Source: Paraburkholderia phenoliruptrix
Lineage (GTDB): Bacteria > Pseudomonadota > Gammaproteobacteria > Burkholderiales > Burkholderiaceae
Length of the DNA: 64,000 nucleotides
NCBI RefSeq assembly: GCF_902859825.1
Contig: NZ_CADIKB010000004.1
Coordinates: 225,410 to 289,409 of the forward strand
Reading direction: 5' to 3'
Positions 39,475 through 49,366 of the stretch are shown one piece after another (the first letter of the stretch is position 1; each line of letters begins with the position of its first letter). The notes beneath the pieces were generated by a model. The model did no database searches. It was not told the origin of the DNA and saw only the letters and a list, made by a program, of their open reading frames with translations. A program made the translations under genes and the position numbers.

Positions 39475-40947
39475 ATGCAAAACGCCCCTATGACTGCTCT
39501 GTTGCCCGACGCGCTGGTGATGCTCGCCGTTGTCGTCGCGTGGCTCAACGACACGTTCGTCGGCCAGGCCGGTCGCCGTACCACGTACTTCATCGCGGTC
39601 CTGTCGACGCTCGTCGCCGGCATCTGGTTCGCGGTGAATGCGTTCGACCCGTCGGTGCACTACTTCTTCAGCCGCATGTACGTGGTCGACTCGTTCGCGA
39701 ATCTGATGAAAGCCGTGGTGACCCTCGGCTATACGGTCACGATCGTGTATTCGCGCCGCTACCTCGAAGATCGCGGGCTGTATCGCGGCGAGTTCTTCCT
39801 GCTCGGCATGTTCTCGCTGCTCGGTCAGATCGTCATGATCTCGGGCAACAACTTCCTGACGCTGTACCTCGGTCTGGAACTGATGTCGCTGTCGCTGTAT
39901 GGCGTGATCGCACTGCGTCGCGAGGCCGCGCCGTCGAATGAAGCCGCCATGAAGTACTACGTGCTCGGCGCGCTGGCTTCCGGCTTCCTGCTGTACGGTA
40001 TTTCCATGCTGTACGGCGCGACCGGCTCGCTCGAGCTGAACGAAGTCTTCAAGGCGATCGGTCAGAGCCACTACGACCCGAGCGTGCTGCTGTTCGGCGT
40101 GATCTTCATCGTCGCGGGCGTCGCGTTCAAGATGGGTGCCGTGCCGTTCCACATGTGGGTGCCCGACGTCTATCAAGGCGCGCCCACGGCCATGACGCTG
40201 CTGGTCGGCGGCGGTCCGAAGGTCGCGGCATTCGCGTGGGGCCTGCGCTTTCTCGTGATGGGTCTGCTGCCGCTCGCAGTCGAATGGCAGGAAATGCTGG
40301 TGATTCTCGCGGCGCTGTCGCTCATCGTCGGCAATATCACGGGTATCGTGCAGCGCAACGTGAAGCGGATGCTCGCGTACTCGGCGATCTCGAACATGGG
40401 CTTCGTGCTGCTCGGCCTGCTGGCCGGCGTGGTCGACCACAAGACCACCGGCGCGGCGAGTGCGTACGGCTCGGCGATGTACTACAGCATCGTCTATCTG
40501 ATCACGACGATGGGTACCTTCGGCGTCATCATGCTGCTCGCGCGTCGCGAATTCGAAGCCGACACGCTCGACGACTTCAAGGGCCTGAATCAACGCAGCC
40601 CGGTATTCGCGTTCGTCATGATGGTCATGATGTTCTCGCTCGCCGGCATCCCGCCCGCAGTCGGTTTCTACGCGAAACTGGCGGTACTGCAGGCTACGAT
40701 GAACGCCGGCCTGACCTGGCTGACGGTGCTGGCCGTGATCACCTCGCTGTTCGGCGCGTTCTACTACCTGCGTATCGTGAAGCTGATGTATTTCGACGAG
40801 CCGCAAGACAAGTCGGCCATCACCGCGGACACGGGCACTCGCGCGTTGCTCGCGCTCAACGGCGTCGCGGTGCTGGTACTCGGCATCGTGCCGGACCCGC
40901 TCTTGAAGGCTTGCCTGCAAGCTATCCAGCACACGCTGTCGTTCTAA
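39475..40947 (+). CDS. nuoN: NADH-quinone oxidoreductase subunit N
   Basis: A 490-residue antiporter-like subunit, the last of the fourteen nuo genes. Conserved blocks include LYLGLELMSLSLYGVIAL and FHMWVPDVYQGAPTAMTLLV. Its TAA overlaps the ATG of the DUF2818 gene by one base (TAATG), so the two are translationally coupled. Confidence 0.96.
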   Translation: MQNAPMTALLPDALVMLAVVVAWLNDTFVGQAGRRTTYFIAVLSTLVAGIWFAVNAFDPSVHYFFSRMYVVDSFANLMKAVVTLGYTVTIVYSRRYLEDRGLYRGEFFLLGMFSLLGQIVMISGNNFLTLYLGLELMSLSLYGVIALRREAAPSNEAAMKYYVLGALASGFLLYGISMLYGATGSLELNEVFKAIGQSHYDPSVLLFGVIFIVAGVAFKMGAVPFHMWVPDVYQGAPTAMTLLVGGGPKVAAFAWGLRFLVMGLLPLAVEWQEMLVILAALSLIVGNITGIVQRNVKRMLAYSAISNMGFVLLGLLAGVVDHKTTGAASAYGSAMYYSIVYLITTMGTFGVIMLLARREFEADTLDDFKGLNQRSPVFAFVMMVMMFSLAGIPPAVGFYAKLAVLQATMNAGLTWLTVLAVITSLFGAFYYLRIVKLMYFDEPQDKSAITADTGTRALLALNGVAVLVLGIVPDPLLKACLQAIQHTLSF

Positions 40948-41243
40948 TGTCCGCCGCTGGCTGGTTTATCGTGCTGTTGGCGCTCGTCGGCGCCAACCTG
41001 CCGTTCCTGAATCAGCGACTCTTCGCCGCCGTCCCGTTGAAGGCGGCGAAGAAAAGCGCCTGGCTCCGCATTGCCGAACTGATCGTGCTGTACTTCGTGG
41101 TCGGCGCGCTCGGTTTTCTGCTCGAAGCGCGTGCCGGCAATCGGTTTGAACAGGGGTGGCAGTTTTACGCGATCACGTTCGCACTGTTCGTCGTCTTCGC
41201 CTTCCCCGGCTTCACTTTCCAGTATCTCCTCAAACGCCGCTGA
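40947..41243 (+). CDS. DUF2818 small membrane protein
   Basis: A 98-residue protein with three hydrophobic segments (WFIVLLALVGANLPFL, LIVLYFVVGALGFLL, ITFALFVVFAFPGFTF) and a short basic end. Its start overlaps the nuoN stop, so it is made together with complex I. In betaproteobacteria such proteins regularly sit at this place, which suggests an assembly or accessory role for complex I. No biochemical function is known to me. Confidence 0.85.
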   Translation: MSAAGWFIVLLALVGANLPFLNQRLFAAVPLKAAKKSAWLRIAELIVLYFVVGALGFLLEARAGNRFEQGWQFYAITFALFVVFAFPGFTFQYLLKRR

Positions 41244-41286
41244 CGGCGTCACGCCGTCGCGCACCAAGCTGTTCCGAGGTCCGCAT

Positions 41287-41871
41287 ATGGCTGAACTTCC
41301 CAATCACGACGCCGTCCTTACCGAGACCTGTGTCGACAGTAAAACGGTCCATCAAGGGCCGTTTCTGACACTCAAGTGCGACACCGTTCGTCTGCCGGAC
41401 GGCAAGCATGCCACCCGCGAATATGTGGAGCATCCGGGCGCCGTGATGGTGATTCCCCTGTTCGATGACGGCCGTGTGCTGCTGGAAAGCCAGTATCGCT
41501 ATCCGATGGGCAAGGTTATGGTCGAGTATCCGGCCGGCAAACTCGATCCGAACGAAGGCGCGCTCGCCTGCGCGATTCGCGAATTGCGCGAAGAGACGGG
41601 CTACACGGCGCGCGAGTATGTGTACCTGACGCGTATCCATCCGATTATTTCCTACTCGACCGAGTTCATCGACATCTATCTCGCGCGAGGTCTCACGGCC
41701 GGCGAACGCAAGCTCGACGACGGCGAGTTTCTCGAAATGTTCACGGCGACGGTTCCCGAAGTGTCGGAGTGGGTGCGAACCGGCAAGATCACAGACGTCA
41801 AAACCATCATCGGGACGTTCTGGCTCGAGAAGGTGTTGTCGGGCGCATGGCCGATGGCGCAACCGCAATAA
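41287..41871 (+). CDS. Nudix hydrolase, ADP-ribose pyrophosphatase type
   Basis: A 194-residue Nudix enzyme. The Nudix box is complete: Gly84, Glu90, Arg98, Glu99, Glu102, Glu103 and Gly105. The Pro further downstream and overall length fit the ADP-ribose pyrophosphatase (NudF-like) group, which splits ADP-ribose to AMP and ribose 5-phosphate. It follows the DUF2818 gene by 43 bp, so it probably shares the nuo transcript, a fitting place for removing products of NAD breakdown. A hairpin terminator follows. Confidence 0.9.
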   Translation: MAELPNHDAVLTETCVDSKTVHQGPFLTLKCDTVRLPDGKHATREYVEHPGAVMVIPLFDDGRVLLESQYRYPMGKVMVEYPAGKLDPNEGALACAIRELREETGYTAREYVYLTRIHPIISYSTEFIDIYLARGLTAGERKLDDGEFLEMFTATVPEVSEWVRTGKITDVKTIIGTFWLEKVLSGAWPMAQPQ

Positions 41872-41915
41872 ATCGTGGCATCTGCCGGCACACAAGTATT
41901 GGTGCGGCATCAGCG

Positions 41916-41948
41916 AAGCCCCTGGCGGTTTTGACCGTCAGGGGCTTT
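41916..41948 (+). terminator. terminator closing the nuo-DUF2818-Nudix unit
   Basis: AAGCCCCTGGCGG pairs with CCGTCAGGGGCTT (13 bp, one G-T pair) around TTTTGA. The following T run is short (a T, then GTCATTGTT), so efficiency is uncertain. Confidence 0.75.
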
Positions 41949-42133
41949 GTCATTGTTGGGCGCGCCAAACCTTCCACATTTCTCATGGCGTCTGAACGAA
42001 TGCGCCTTTGTCCTATGCCATCCGACAGTCTCGCGTCATTGTGGCGCCTACTTTAGTATGGAACTCCGAAAAACCGTTTTCTCGTCAAATTACTTTGCAT
42101 AACGAAGTATATGGGCGCGAGCGTCGCTGACTG

Positions 42134-42163
42134 AAATCAGGTTGTCACTTGACAACCTGATTT
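42134..42163. promoter_or_regulatory. perfect 14-bp inverted repeat, probable operator of the toxin-antitoxin-like pair
   Basis: AAATCAGGTTGTCA (42134-42147) and TGACAACCTGATTT (42150-42163) are exact reverse complements two bases apart. The right arm includes the TTGACA -35 box of the downstream promoter. Size and position suit a dimeric helix-turn-helix protein, presumably the second gene's product. Confidence 0.85.
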
Positions 42164-42177
42164 GCGCGTACTACATT
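42149..42177 (+). promoter_or_regulatory. sigma-70 promoter of the toxin-antitoxin-like pair
   Basis: Consensus TTGACA (42149-42154), 17-bp spacer, TACATT (42172-42177). The predicted start near 42184 leaves only about four bases before the first ATG, and GGAGG (42178-42182) would then lie upstream of the transcript. Either the message is nearly leaderless or the true start point is earlier. Confidence 0.65.
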
Positions 42178-42187
42178 GGAGGACAGG

Positions 42188-42445
42188 ATGGTTCGTGGAG
42201 TCCACGCTAAGAAAGAGATTGAGGCCGCATTGGCATATGCCGAGCGGCGCGGGTGGCGCATACAAGGCAGAGGCAAGGGGCACGCGTGGGGAAAAATCTA
42301 TTGCCCTTATAAAGACGCAGAGTGCCGTTGCGGAGAGTTCGGCATCTCAAGTGTGTGGAGTACGCCTAAGAATGCGGTTAGTCATGCCAGGCACTTGCGG
42401 CGTGTGGTCGACAACTGCACGGCGCACCGTTCATGCCGGCATTGA
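42188..42445 (+). CDS. small basic HicA-like protein, candidate toxin
   Basis: The protein has 85 residues. A first helix (KKEIEAALAYAERRGW) is followed by GRGKGHAWGKIYCP, then VWSTPKNAVSHARHLRRVV and a Cys/His-rich end. The order helix-strands-helix with a glycine-flanked His (His32) resembles the HicA mRNA-interferase fold, where a G-S-H motif lies in the same place. Here it reads GKGH, and five Cys are added. I infer a HicA-like toxin; identity to true HicA is low. ATG 42188 has GGAGG five bases upstream. It is followed after 34 bp by a helix-turn-helix gene and preceded by a palindromic operator, the layout of a toxin-antitoxin operon. Confidence 0.7.
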   Translation: MVRGVHAKKEIEAALAYAERRGWRIQGRGKGHAWGKIYCPYKDAECRCGEFGISSVWSTPKNAVSHARHLRRVVDNCTAHRSCRH

Positions 42446-42479
42446 GTTGCAAAGTCAAGGAATTGAGTAGGAGTAGCAC

Positions 42480-43004
42480 ATGGAATATACGTTCACGTTG
42501 AAGTACAAACTCGCTGCGCAAGACTGCGATCTTGACGCGATTGTCGAGCGACTGGGCGAAGCGGGGTGTGACGACGCCACAATCGGCGTGGGTCAGCCGG
42601 GGCGGCTCGCGCTGGTCTTTTCTCGAGAAGCGGCGTCCGCGTTCGAGGCGCTGGCCAGCGCGCTTCGCGACGTCAAGAATGCGGTGCCGTCGGCACGGCT
42701 TGTCGAAGCGGGCCCGGATTTCGTTGGTCTGACAGACGTGGCCGAGATTGCGGGCGTGTCCCGGCAAAACATGCGCAAGCTTATGCTGAGTCATGCAGTT
42801 GAGTTCCCGGCGCCGGTGCACGAGGGAAGTGCGTCGGTGTGGCATTTGTCGGACGTGCTCGATTGGCTGGATTCCCGTGGTGGATACGACATCAAGCCAG
42901 ACGTTTTCGATGTCGCGAAGTCGGCCAAGCAGATCAACCTCGCCAAAGAAGTGCGCGCGCTTGAGCCGCAACTGAGTCGTCGACTCGAACGCCTCGTCGC
43001 GTGA
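42480..43004 (+). CDS. helix-turn-helix DNA-binding protein, candidate antitoxin and autoregulator
   Basis: The protein has 174 residues. The N-terminal part (about 1-75) alternates strands and helices (EYTFTLKYKLAAQDCDLDAI, ALVFSREAASAFEALASAL) like a small ferredoxin-type or HicB-like partner-binding fold. A MerR/AlpA-type helix-turn-helix follows at 84-104 (LTDVAEIAGVSRQNMRKLML), with a wing and SVWHLSDVLDWLD to about 131. The C-terminal helix is charged. It is the second gene of the pair and the natural candidate to bind the palindrome at 42134-42163. AGTAGGAGTAGCAC precedes the ATG. Its function is inferred from architecture and context. Confidence 0.75.
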   Translation: MEYTFTLKYKLAAQDCDLDAIVERLGEAGCDDATIGVGQPGRLALVFSREAASAFEALASALRDVKNAVPSARLVEAGPDFVGLTDVAEIAGVSRQNMRKLMLSHAVEFPAPVHEGSASVWHLSDVLDWLDSRGGYDIKPDVFDVAKSAKQINLAKEVRALEPQLSRRLERLVA

Positions 43005-43266
43005 GCGCTCAACAGGGAACCGTACGAGGAGCCACCCCGTGAGTGCGCAGTTTTTCGGATGCGCTAAGGTGGTAACACGCACGCGGGTCGGGCTCGTCCG
43101 GTCATATCGCGTTCAGCAGGTGTTTGCGCGAAGCGTTAAAATCGCCCACCACGCCTGATCTTCCGGCAGCGTCTTAATATGAACGCGTGGTCCGCCAACT
43201 TTTTACGAACGACCGTTCACAAAACTTCGTTTTGCGCTAAACTGGCAAGCAAGCCCCTGATTCCAA

Positions 43267-43692
43267 ATGAAGGTCCTCGATTTACAGTGTCCGCACGGCC
43301 ATCGGTTTGAAGGCTGGTTTGCTTCGGCTGATGACTTCGAATCGCAGCAGTCCCGCAAGCTGGTCGAATGTCCGATTTGCGGCGCGAAAGAGGTGAGCCG
43401 TTTGCCGTCGGCTCCGCGCCTGAATCTCTCGGGTGCGGTCGAAACGAAAGCGCCCGCGACCTCCGGTGATCTGCAGGCGCGGGCCATGCGTGCGTTGCGC
43501 GAGGTACTGGAAAAGACGGAGAACGTGGGCGACCGCTTCGCCGAGGAAGCACGGCGCATTCACTACAACGAAGCGCCGGCACGCAATATTCGCGGCGTCA
43601 CGACGCCGGAAGACGCGCGAGCTTTGGTCGAAGAAGGCATCGAAGTGATGCCGCTGCCGGTCCCGGCTGCCTTGAAGGAACCGCTGCAATAG
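43267..43692 (+). CDS. DUF1178 protein with zinc-ribbon-like cysteines
   Basis: A 141-residue cytoplasmic protein of the DUF1178 family. The N-terminal part has CPHGHRFEGWF (Cys8) and CPIC (Cys38, Cys41), which look like a small metal site. The rest is charged and helical. Its function is unknown. The 262 bp before it (43005-43266) hold no supported gene. It is 48 bp upstream of the acyl-CoA dehydrogenase run and may be co-transcribed. Confidence 0.87.
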   Translation: MKVLDLQCPHGHRFEGWFASADDFESQQSRKLVECPICGAKEVSRLPSAPRLNLSGAVETKAPATSGDLQARAMRALREVLEKTENVGDRFAEEARRIHYNEAPARNIRGVTTPEDARALVEEGIEVMPLPVPAALKEPLQ

Positions 43693-43740
43693 CGCACCGG
43701 CTCACTGGCGGCGGGTGGTAGCGGCCAGGAGACACTGCGT

Positions 43741-44937
<1,197 letters not shown>

Positions 44938-44947
44938 GGAGCGGCGC

Positions 44948-46075
44948 ATGGACTTCACCTTCAACGACGAGCAACAGCAGTTTGCCGACGCGCTGCGCCG
45001 CTATCTGGATAAGGGCTACGGCTTCGAAGCGCGCCAGGCGATCGTGCGGTCGGACACTGGTGTCTCTGAGGCCCACTGGGCAGCCTTCGCCGAGTTGGGC
45101 CTGACGGCATTACCGGTGCCAGAAGCACACGGCGGTTTCAACGGCGGACCAGTCGACATGCTGGTCGTCATGCAGGAACTGGGCCGTGCGCTGGTGGTCG
45201 AGCCATATTGGGCGAGCGCCGTGGGCATCGAGGCCGTGCGCCTCGCCGGCACAGGGCAGGGCGAAGATGCATCGCTGCTCGAGCGCGCGGCTCAAGGCAA
45301 GATCAAGCTGGCGTTTGCATTCCACGAACCGCAGGCGCGCTACGACCTGTTCGATGTGGCAACCACTGCACATGACGCAGGCGAGCAGCAGACGCTTATC
45401 GGAAGGAAGTCGGTAGTGCTGCATGGCGCGCAGGCGAATTACTGGATCGTTCCGGCGCGCGTGAATGGCGAAATCGCGTTATTCGTCGTTGCGCGCGAGG
45501 CCGCCGGTGCGAAGATCACCGATTACCGCACCATCGACGGGCAGCGCGCTGCCACGCTGGAGTTCGACCGCACGCCGGCACGCCGTCTGAGCGGGCGGCA
45601 CTCGGGCGCGGCCGCTCTCGAGCATATCGCGGATTACGGCACGCTGTTGCTGTGTGCGGAAGCCATCGGCGCGCTCGACGCATTGAACACGGCAACGGTC
45701 GACTACACGAGGACGCGCCAGCAGTTCGGTCAGCCCATCGCACGCTTCCAGGTCTTGCAGCACCGTATGGTCGAGATGCTGATTCACGCCGAGCAGGCGC
45801 GTTCGCTCACCTACCTGGCCGCCATGCGCTATTCGAGCGAAGATGCCGATGAGCGCCGCCGCGCAATCTCCGCGGCGAAGGTGCGCGTGGGGCAGGCCGC
45901 ACGGTTCGTCGGCCAGCAGGCGGTGCAGTTGCACGGCGGAATGGGCGTCACGAACGAGGTCGCCGCGGCGCATCTGTTCAAGCGTCTCGCTATCATTGAA
46001 ACGACATTGGGCGACGTCGATCATCATCTTGCACGCTTTGCCGCGCTGCCGGGGTTTGTCAGTACCGAAGTCTGA
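44948..46075 (+). CDS. acyl-CoA dehydrogenase, second subunit-like
   Basis: A 375-residue acyl-CoA dehydrogenase homologue. The C-terminal block VGQQAVQLHGGMGVTNEVAAAHLFKRL is conserved. The middle beta domain is less typical than in the preceding protein (ARYDLFDVATTAHDAG), as expected for a partner subunit. TTTGAGGAGCGGC before the ATG includes the stop of the preceding gene. Adjacent paired dehydrogenases of this kind can form alpha2beta2 complexes; whether they do here is inference. Confidence 0.9.
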   Translation: MDFTFNDEQQQFADALRRYLDKGYGFEARQAIVRSDTGVSEAHWAAFAELGLTALPVPEAHGGFNGGPVDMLVVMQELGRALVVEPYWASAVGIEAVRLAGTGQGEDASLLERAAQGKIKLAFAFHEPQARYDLFDVATTAHDAGEQQTLIGRKSVVLHGAQANYWIVPARVNGEIALFVVAREAAGAKITDYRTIDGQRAATLEFDRTPARRLSGRHSGAAALEHIADYGTLLLCAEAIGALDALNTATVDYTRTRQQFGQPIARFQVLQHRMVEMLIHAEQARSLTYLAAMRYSSEDADERRRAISAAKVRVGQAARFVGQQAVQLHGGMGVTNEVAAAHLFKRLAIIETTLGDVDHHLARFAALPGFVSTEV

Positions 46076-46110
46076 TTGGCCGATTGAATCGACAGCAAGG
46101 AGACAAAGAG

Positions 46111-46569
46111 ATGGGTTTGAGTTACGAGGACATGACGGTCGGCTCCACGACCGAAGTGGGCAAGCACACTTTCACGCGCGAGGAGATCATCGAGTTTGCG
46201 GAGAAGTTCGACCCGCAGCCGTTCCATGTCGACGAGGCCGCGGCTGAAACCTCTGCGTTTCGGGGATTGGTGGCGAGCGGCTGGCATACCTGTTCGGTCA
46301 TGATGGGCATGCTGGTGCGCAACGTACTCGCGGGCTCGACGTCGATGGGCTCGCCCGGCATCGACGAAATACGTTGGCTCAAGCCGGTGCGCGTCGGCGA
46401 TACGATCACCATGACGAATTCGGTGCTCGACAAGCGCGTCTCGGAGAGCAAACCGGATCGCGGCATCGTGTCCACGCAATGGGCGGGCATCAATCAGCAT
46501 GGCGAGACGGTGATCACGGTGCGCTCCAAAGGCTTGTTCGGGCTGCGCAACCCGGGCGCCGCGTCATGA
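46111..46569 (+). CDS. MaoC-family dehydratase
   Basis: A 152-residue hot-dog-fold enoyl-CoA hydratase-like protein. The hydratase 2 region FAEKFDPQPFHVDEAAAE, followed by GLVASGWHTCS, has the Asp and His of the family. ATG 46111 is used because AAGGAGACAAAGAG lies directly before it; an in-frame codon at 46084 has no such site. It hydrates the product of the dehydrogenases upstream. Its stop overlaps the next MaoC gene by four bases. Confidence 0.9.
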   Translation: MGLSYEDMTVGSTTEVGKHTFTREEIIEFAEKFDPQPFHVDEAAAETSAFRGLVASGWHTCSVMMGMLVRNVLAGSTSMGSPGIDEIRWLKPVRVGDTITMTNSVLDKRVSESKPDRGIVSTQWAGINQHGETVITVRSKGLFGLRNPGAAS

Positions 46570-47045
46570 CGACGGAAAGCGTGTCGCCTGCTGCGGTGTT
46601 TTGCGACGCGGCGGCGTTGCATGCGCTCGTCGGCGGGGCGCCACTGCTAAGCGATTGGATAACGATCGATCAAGCGAGCGTGGATCGTTTTGCCGAAGCC
46701 ACCGGCGACCAGCAATGGATCCACGTCGACCCCGAGCGCGCGCGGCGCGAGTCGCCATTCGGCGGTGCCATTGCGCACGGCTTCATGACGCTTTCCCTGA
46801 TTCCCGGACTGCTGCAAAAAACCCTGCGGATCGAGCAACGCATGGCGGTGAACTATGGGCTCAATCGCGTCAGGTTTACGTCGCCTGTACTGGTGGGCGC
46901 GCAATTGCGCGCTCAATTCGCGGTGGCGTCCGTCGTGGATATCGAGCAGGCAGGCGTGCAAATAACGTGGAACGTCACGTTGGAGCGGCAAGGCAATGAG
47001 CGGCCGGTGTGCATTGCCGAGTTCATCACGCGCCATTATTTCTGA
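46566..47045 (+). CDS. MaoC-family dehydratase
   Basis: A 159-residue hot-dog-fold protein. The hydratase motif is clearer than in the preceding gene: FAEATGDQQWIHVDPERA, then GGAIAHGFMTLSL, giving the catalytic Asp/His pair. ATG 46566 overlaps the upstream stop (ATGA), so the two are translationally coupled and may form a heterodimer. It ends the plus-strand acyl-CoA unit. The gene on its right is convergent. Confidence 0.9.
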   Translation: MTTESVSPAAVFCDAAALHALVGGAPLLSDWITIDQASVDRFAEATGDQQWIHVDPERARRESPFGGAIAHGFMTLSLIPGLLQKTLRIEQRMAVNYGLNRVRFTSPVLVGAQLRAQFAVASVVDIEQAGVQITWNVTLERQGNERPVCIAEFITRHYF

Positions 47046-47166
47046 CGCGCTCCGCCGCAAGCGTTAGACGGACGACGGCTAGCCGCATGCCAAGGCCAGG
47101 TCGCTTTGGCACCGCGACATTTCCAGTCAGGCCCGCGTGCGCGCCGTCGCGCCACGCCCCAACGCC

Positions 47167-47868
47167 CTAATGCTTTGCGTATTGTGTCGCGCCGAACAGC
47201 ATTTCCTTGGCCTTGTCGTCCATCAGCGGCTTGCGGGCCGACGCGAGCACCGCGACGCCGCGCACCACCGCCGGACGCGCGGCGATTTCCTCATGCCATC
47301 GTTTCACGTTCGGAAACGCGTCGAGTTCGATGCCCTGGTTTTGCCACGAACGCGTCCAGGGGAACGACGCAATGTCGGCGATCGTATACTCGTTCCCGGC
47401 CAGGTACTGCGTCTTGCCGAGTTGCTTGTCCATCACGCCATACAGCCGCCGGGTTTCATTGGTGTAGCGGTTGATCGCGTACTCGATCGGCTCGGGCGCG
47501 TAAATGCGGAAGTGGTGCGTTTGCCCGAGCATGGGCCCGAGACCGCCCATCTGGAACATCAGCCATTGCAGTACCGAATAGCGGGCAGCGGGATCGGTCG
47601 GCAGGAAACGGCCGGTTTTCTCGGCGAGATAAATCAGGATCGCGCCCGATTCGAACAGCGCGAACGGTTTGCCGTCCGCCCTGCGTGGGCCGTCGGAGTC
47701 GGTAATCGCCGGAATCTTGTTGTTCGGGCTGATGTCGAGAAATTCGGCTTTGAACTGATCGCCGGCGCCGATGTCGACTGCGTGCACCGTGTACTCGAGG
47801 CCTGTCTCCTCGAGCATGATATGGACCTTGTGACCGTTAGGGGTCGCCCAGCTATAGACGTCGATCAT
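47167..47868 (-). CDS. glutathione S-transferase, YfcG/Nu-class (disulfide-bond oxidoreductase) type
   Basis: A 233-residue thioredoxin-fold plus helical-domain protein. The N-terminus MIDVYSWATPNGHKVHIMLEE and the SPNNKIPAI cis-Pro region are typical of YfcG/YghU-like enzymes that reduce disulfides with glutathione. Length is right. The start codon follows CAAGGAGCGAGG. It is transcribed towards the MaoC genes and lies 164 bp behind the acyl-CoA dehydrogenase at 48033. Confidence 0.9.
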   Translation of the reverse strand: MIDVYSWATPNGHKVHIMLEETGLEYTVHAVDIGAGDQFKAEFLDISPNNKIPAITDSDGPRRADGKPFALFESGAILIYLAEKTGRFLPTDPAARYSVLQWLMFQMGGLGPMLGQTHHFRIYAPEPIEYAINRYTNETRRLYGVMDKQLGKTQYLAGNEYTIADIASFPWTRSWQNQGIELDAFPNVKRWHEEIAARPAVVRGVAVLASARKPLMDDKAKEMLFGATQYAKH

Positions 47869-48032
47869 CCTCGCTCCTTGCGTTCGTTAACGCGGCACCG
47901 CGAGGGCGCCGCGCTTCGCGAAAATTAGAGCATAGATCGCACGATGCTGCTGGCGAGCCGGCAGCGACGACGGGCGCTGCAAGACCGAACCTGCCGCCGA
48001 CAAAACGCGCGTCAAATTCTGTCAGCAGTACC

Positions 48033-49292
48033 TCAAGCGCGCGTGACCGGCGTCTTGACACGATCCGCCGCGCCGGGCTCCATGTAACGCGCAAGTTCGA
48101 GCTTGGCAATCGCATTGCGATGCACTTCGTCCGGTCCGTCGGCGAAACGCAGCGTCCGGGCCGACGCGTAAGCGTACGCGAGCGGGAAGTCGTCGCTGAC
48201 ACCGCCGCCGCCGTGAGCCTGGATTGCCCAGTCGATGACCTGACACGCCATGTTCGGCGCCACAACCTTGATCATCGCGATTTCGCCGCGCGCTGCCTTG
48301 TTGCCCACGGTGTCCATCATGTACGCGGTTTTCAGCGTCAGGAGCCGTGCCTGTTCGATCAGGCAGCGCGCCTCGGCAATACGCTCCTGCGTCACGCCCT
48401 GCATGGCAACCGGCTTGCCAAAGGCGACGCGTTGCAGCGACCGTTTGCACATCAATTCGAGTGCGCGCTCTGCAAGGCCGATCAGACGCATGCAATGATG
48501 GATGCGTCCCGGTCCCAGGCGGCCCTGCGCAATCTCGAAGCCGCGCCCTTCGCCGAGCAGCATATTTGTCACCGGCACGCGCACGTTGTCGAGCGTAATT
48601 TCCATGTGGCCGTGCGGAGCGTCGTCATAACCGAACACGGAAAGCGGACGGTGCACCGTGATCCCGGTGGCGTCGGCGGGAACGAGGATCATTGACTGCT
48701 GTTGATGGCGCGGCGCCTCGGGATCGGTCTTGCCCATCACGATATAGATCTTGCAGCGCGGATCGCCCGCGCCCGACGACCACCACTTGTGACCGTTGAT
48801 TACGTAGTAGTCGCCGTCGCGCACAATGCTGGTCTGGATATTGGTGGCATCCGACGAAGCGACTTCGGGCTCTGTCATCAGGAATGCAGAACGAATGTGC
48901 CCTTGCAGAAGCGGTTCAAGCCATTCGCGCTTGTTCTCCTCGCTGCCGTAGCGCTCGATCGTTTCCATGTTGCCGGTGTCGGGCGCGTTGCAATTGAACA
49001 CCTCCGGCGCCCAGGGCACGCGCCCCATGATTTCGCACAACGGCGCGTATTCGAGGTTGGTGAGCCCGGCGCCGCGTACGGAATCCGGCAAAAACAGATT
49101 CCACAGGCCCGCGTCGCGCGCTGTCTGCTTGAGTTCCTCGATCAGTTCCGTCGGCTGCCATGCGTTGCCGTCTTGCCGATTCCGCGCAATCTCCGCGTAG
49201 AACGCGTGCTCATTGGGATAAATGTGCTCGTCGAAAAGGGCGAGCAGTTTTTCGCGCAGTGCCTGAACCTTTGGGGTGTAGTCGAAATTCAT
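48033..49292 (-). CDS. acyl-CoA dehydrogenase, ACAD10/11-like
   Basis: A 419-residue acyl-CoA dehydrogenase. The beta domain ([33 protein letters not shown]) and the C-terminal block [22 protein letters not shown] with [16 protein letters not shown] are plain. This subgroup pairs with a small-molecule kinase-like phosphotransferase, here the gene immediately upstream; in animals the two are fused in ACAD10/11, which process 4-hydroxyacyl-CoAs. That comparison suggests hydroxylated fatty acids as substrate. It ends a five-gene minus-strand operon. Confidence 0.93.
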   Translation of the reverse strand: MNFDYTPKVQALREKLLALFDEHIYPNEHAFYAEIARNRQDGNAWQPTELIEELKQTARDAGLWNLFLPDSVRGAGLTNLEYAPLCEIMGRVPWAPEVFNCNAPDTGNMETIERYGSEENKREWLEPLLQGHIRSAFLMTEPEVASSDATNIQTSIVRDGDYYVINGHKWWSSGAGDPRCKIYIVMGKTDPEAPRHQQQSMILVPADATGITVHRPLSVFGYDDAPHGHMEITLDNVRVPVTNMLLGEGRGFEIAQGRLGPGRIHHCMRLIGLAERALELMCKRSLQRVAFGKPVAMQGVTQERIAEARCLIEQARLLTLKTAYMMDTVGNKAARGEIAMIKVVAPNMACQVIDWAIQAHGGGGVSDDFPLAYAYASARTLRFADGPDEVHRNAIAKLELARYMEPGAADRVKTPVTRA

Positions 49293-49366
49293 CTATAACC
49301 TCGCGGATAACGGACGATATTCAATGTTGGGCTGCGAGGCGCGCTCCGGCGCCCTCGCATCGCCGA

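Noticed and set aside
43039..43158. A 39-codon frame with GTG start and GAGGAG upstream, behind the toxin-antitoxin-like pair
   Set aside because: A third gene of the module was considered, but the peptide has no recognisable feature and a start site plus short frame is likely by chance in GC-rich DNA.
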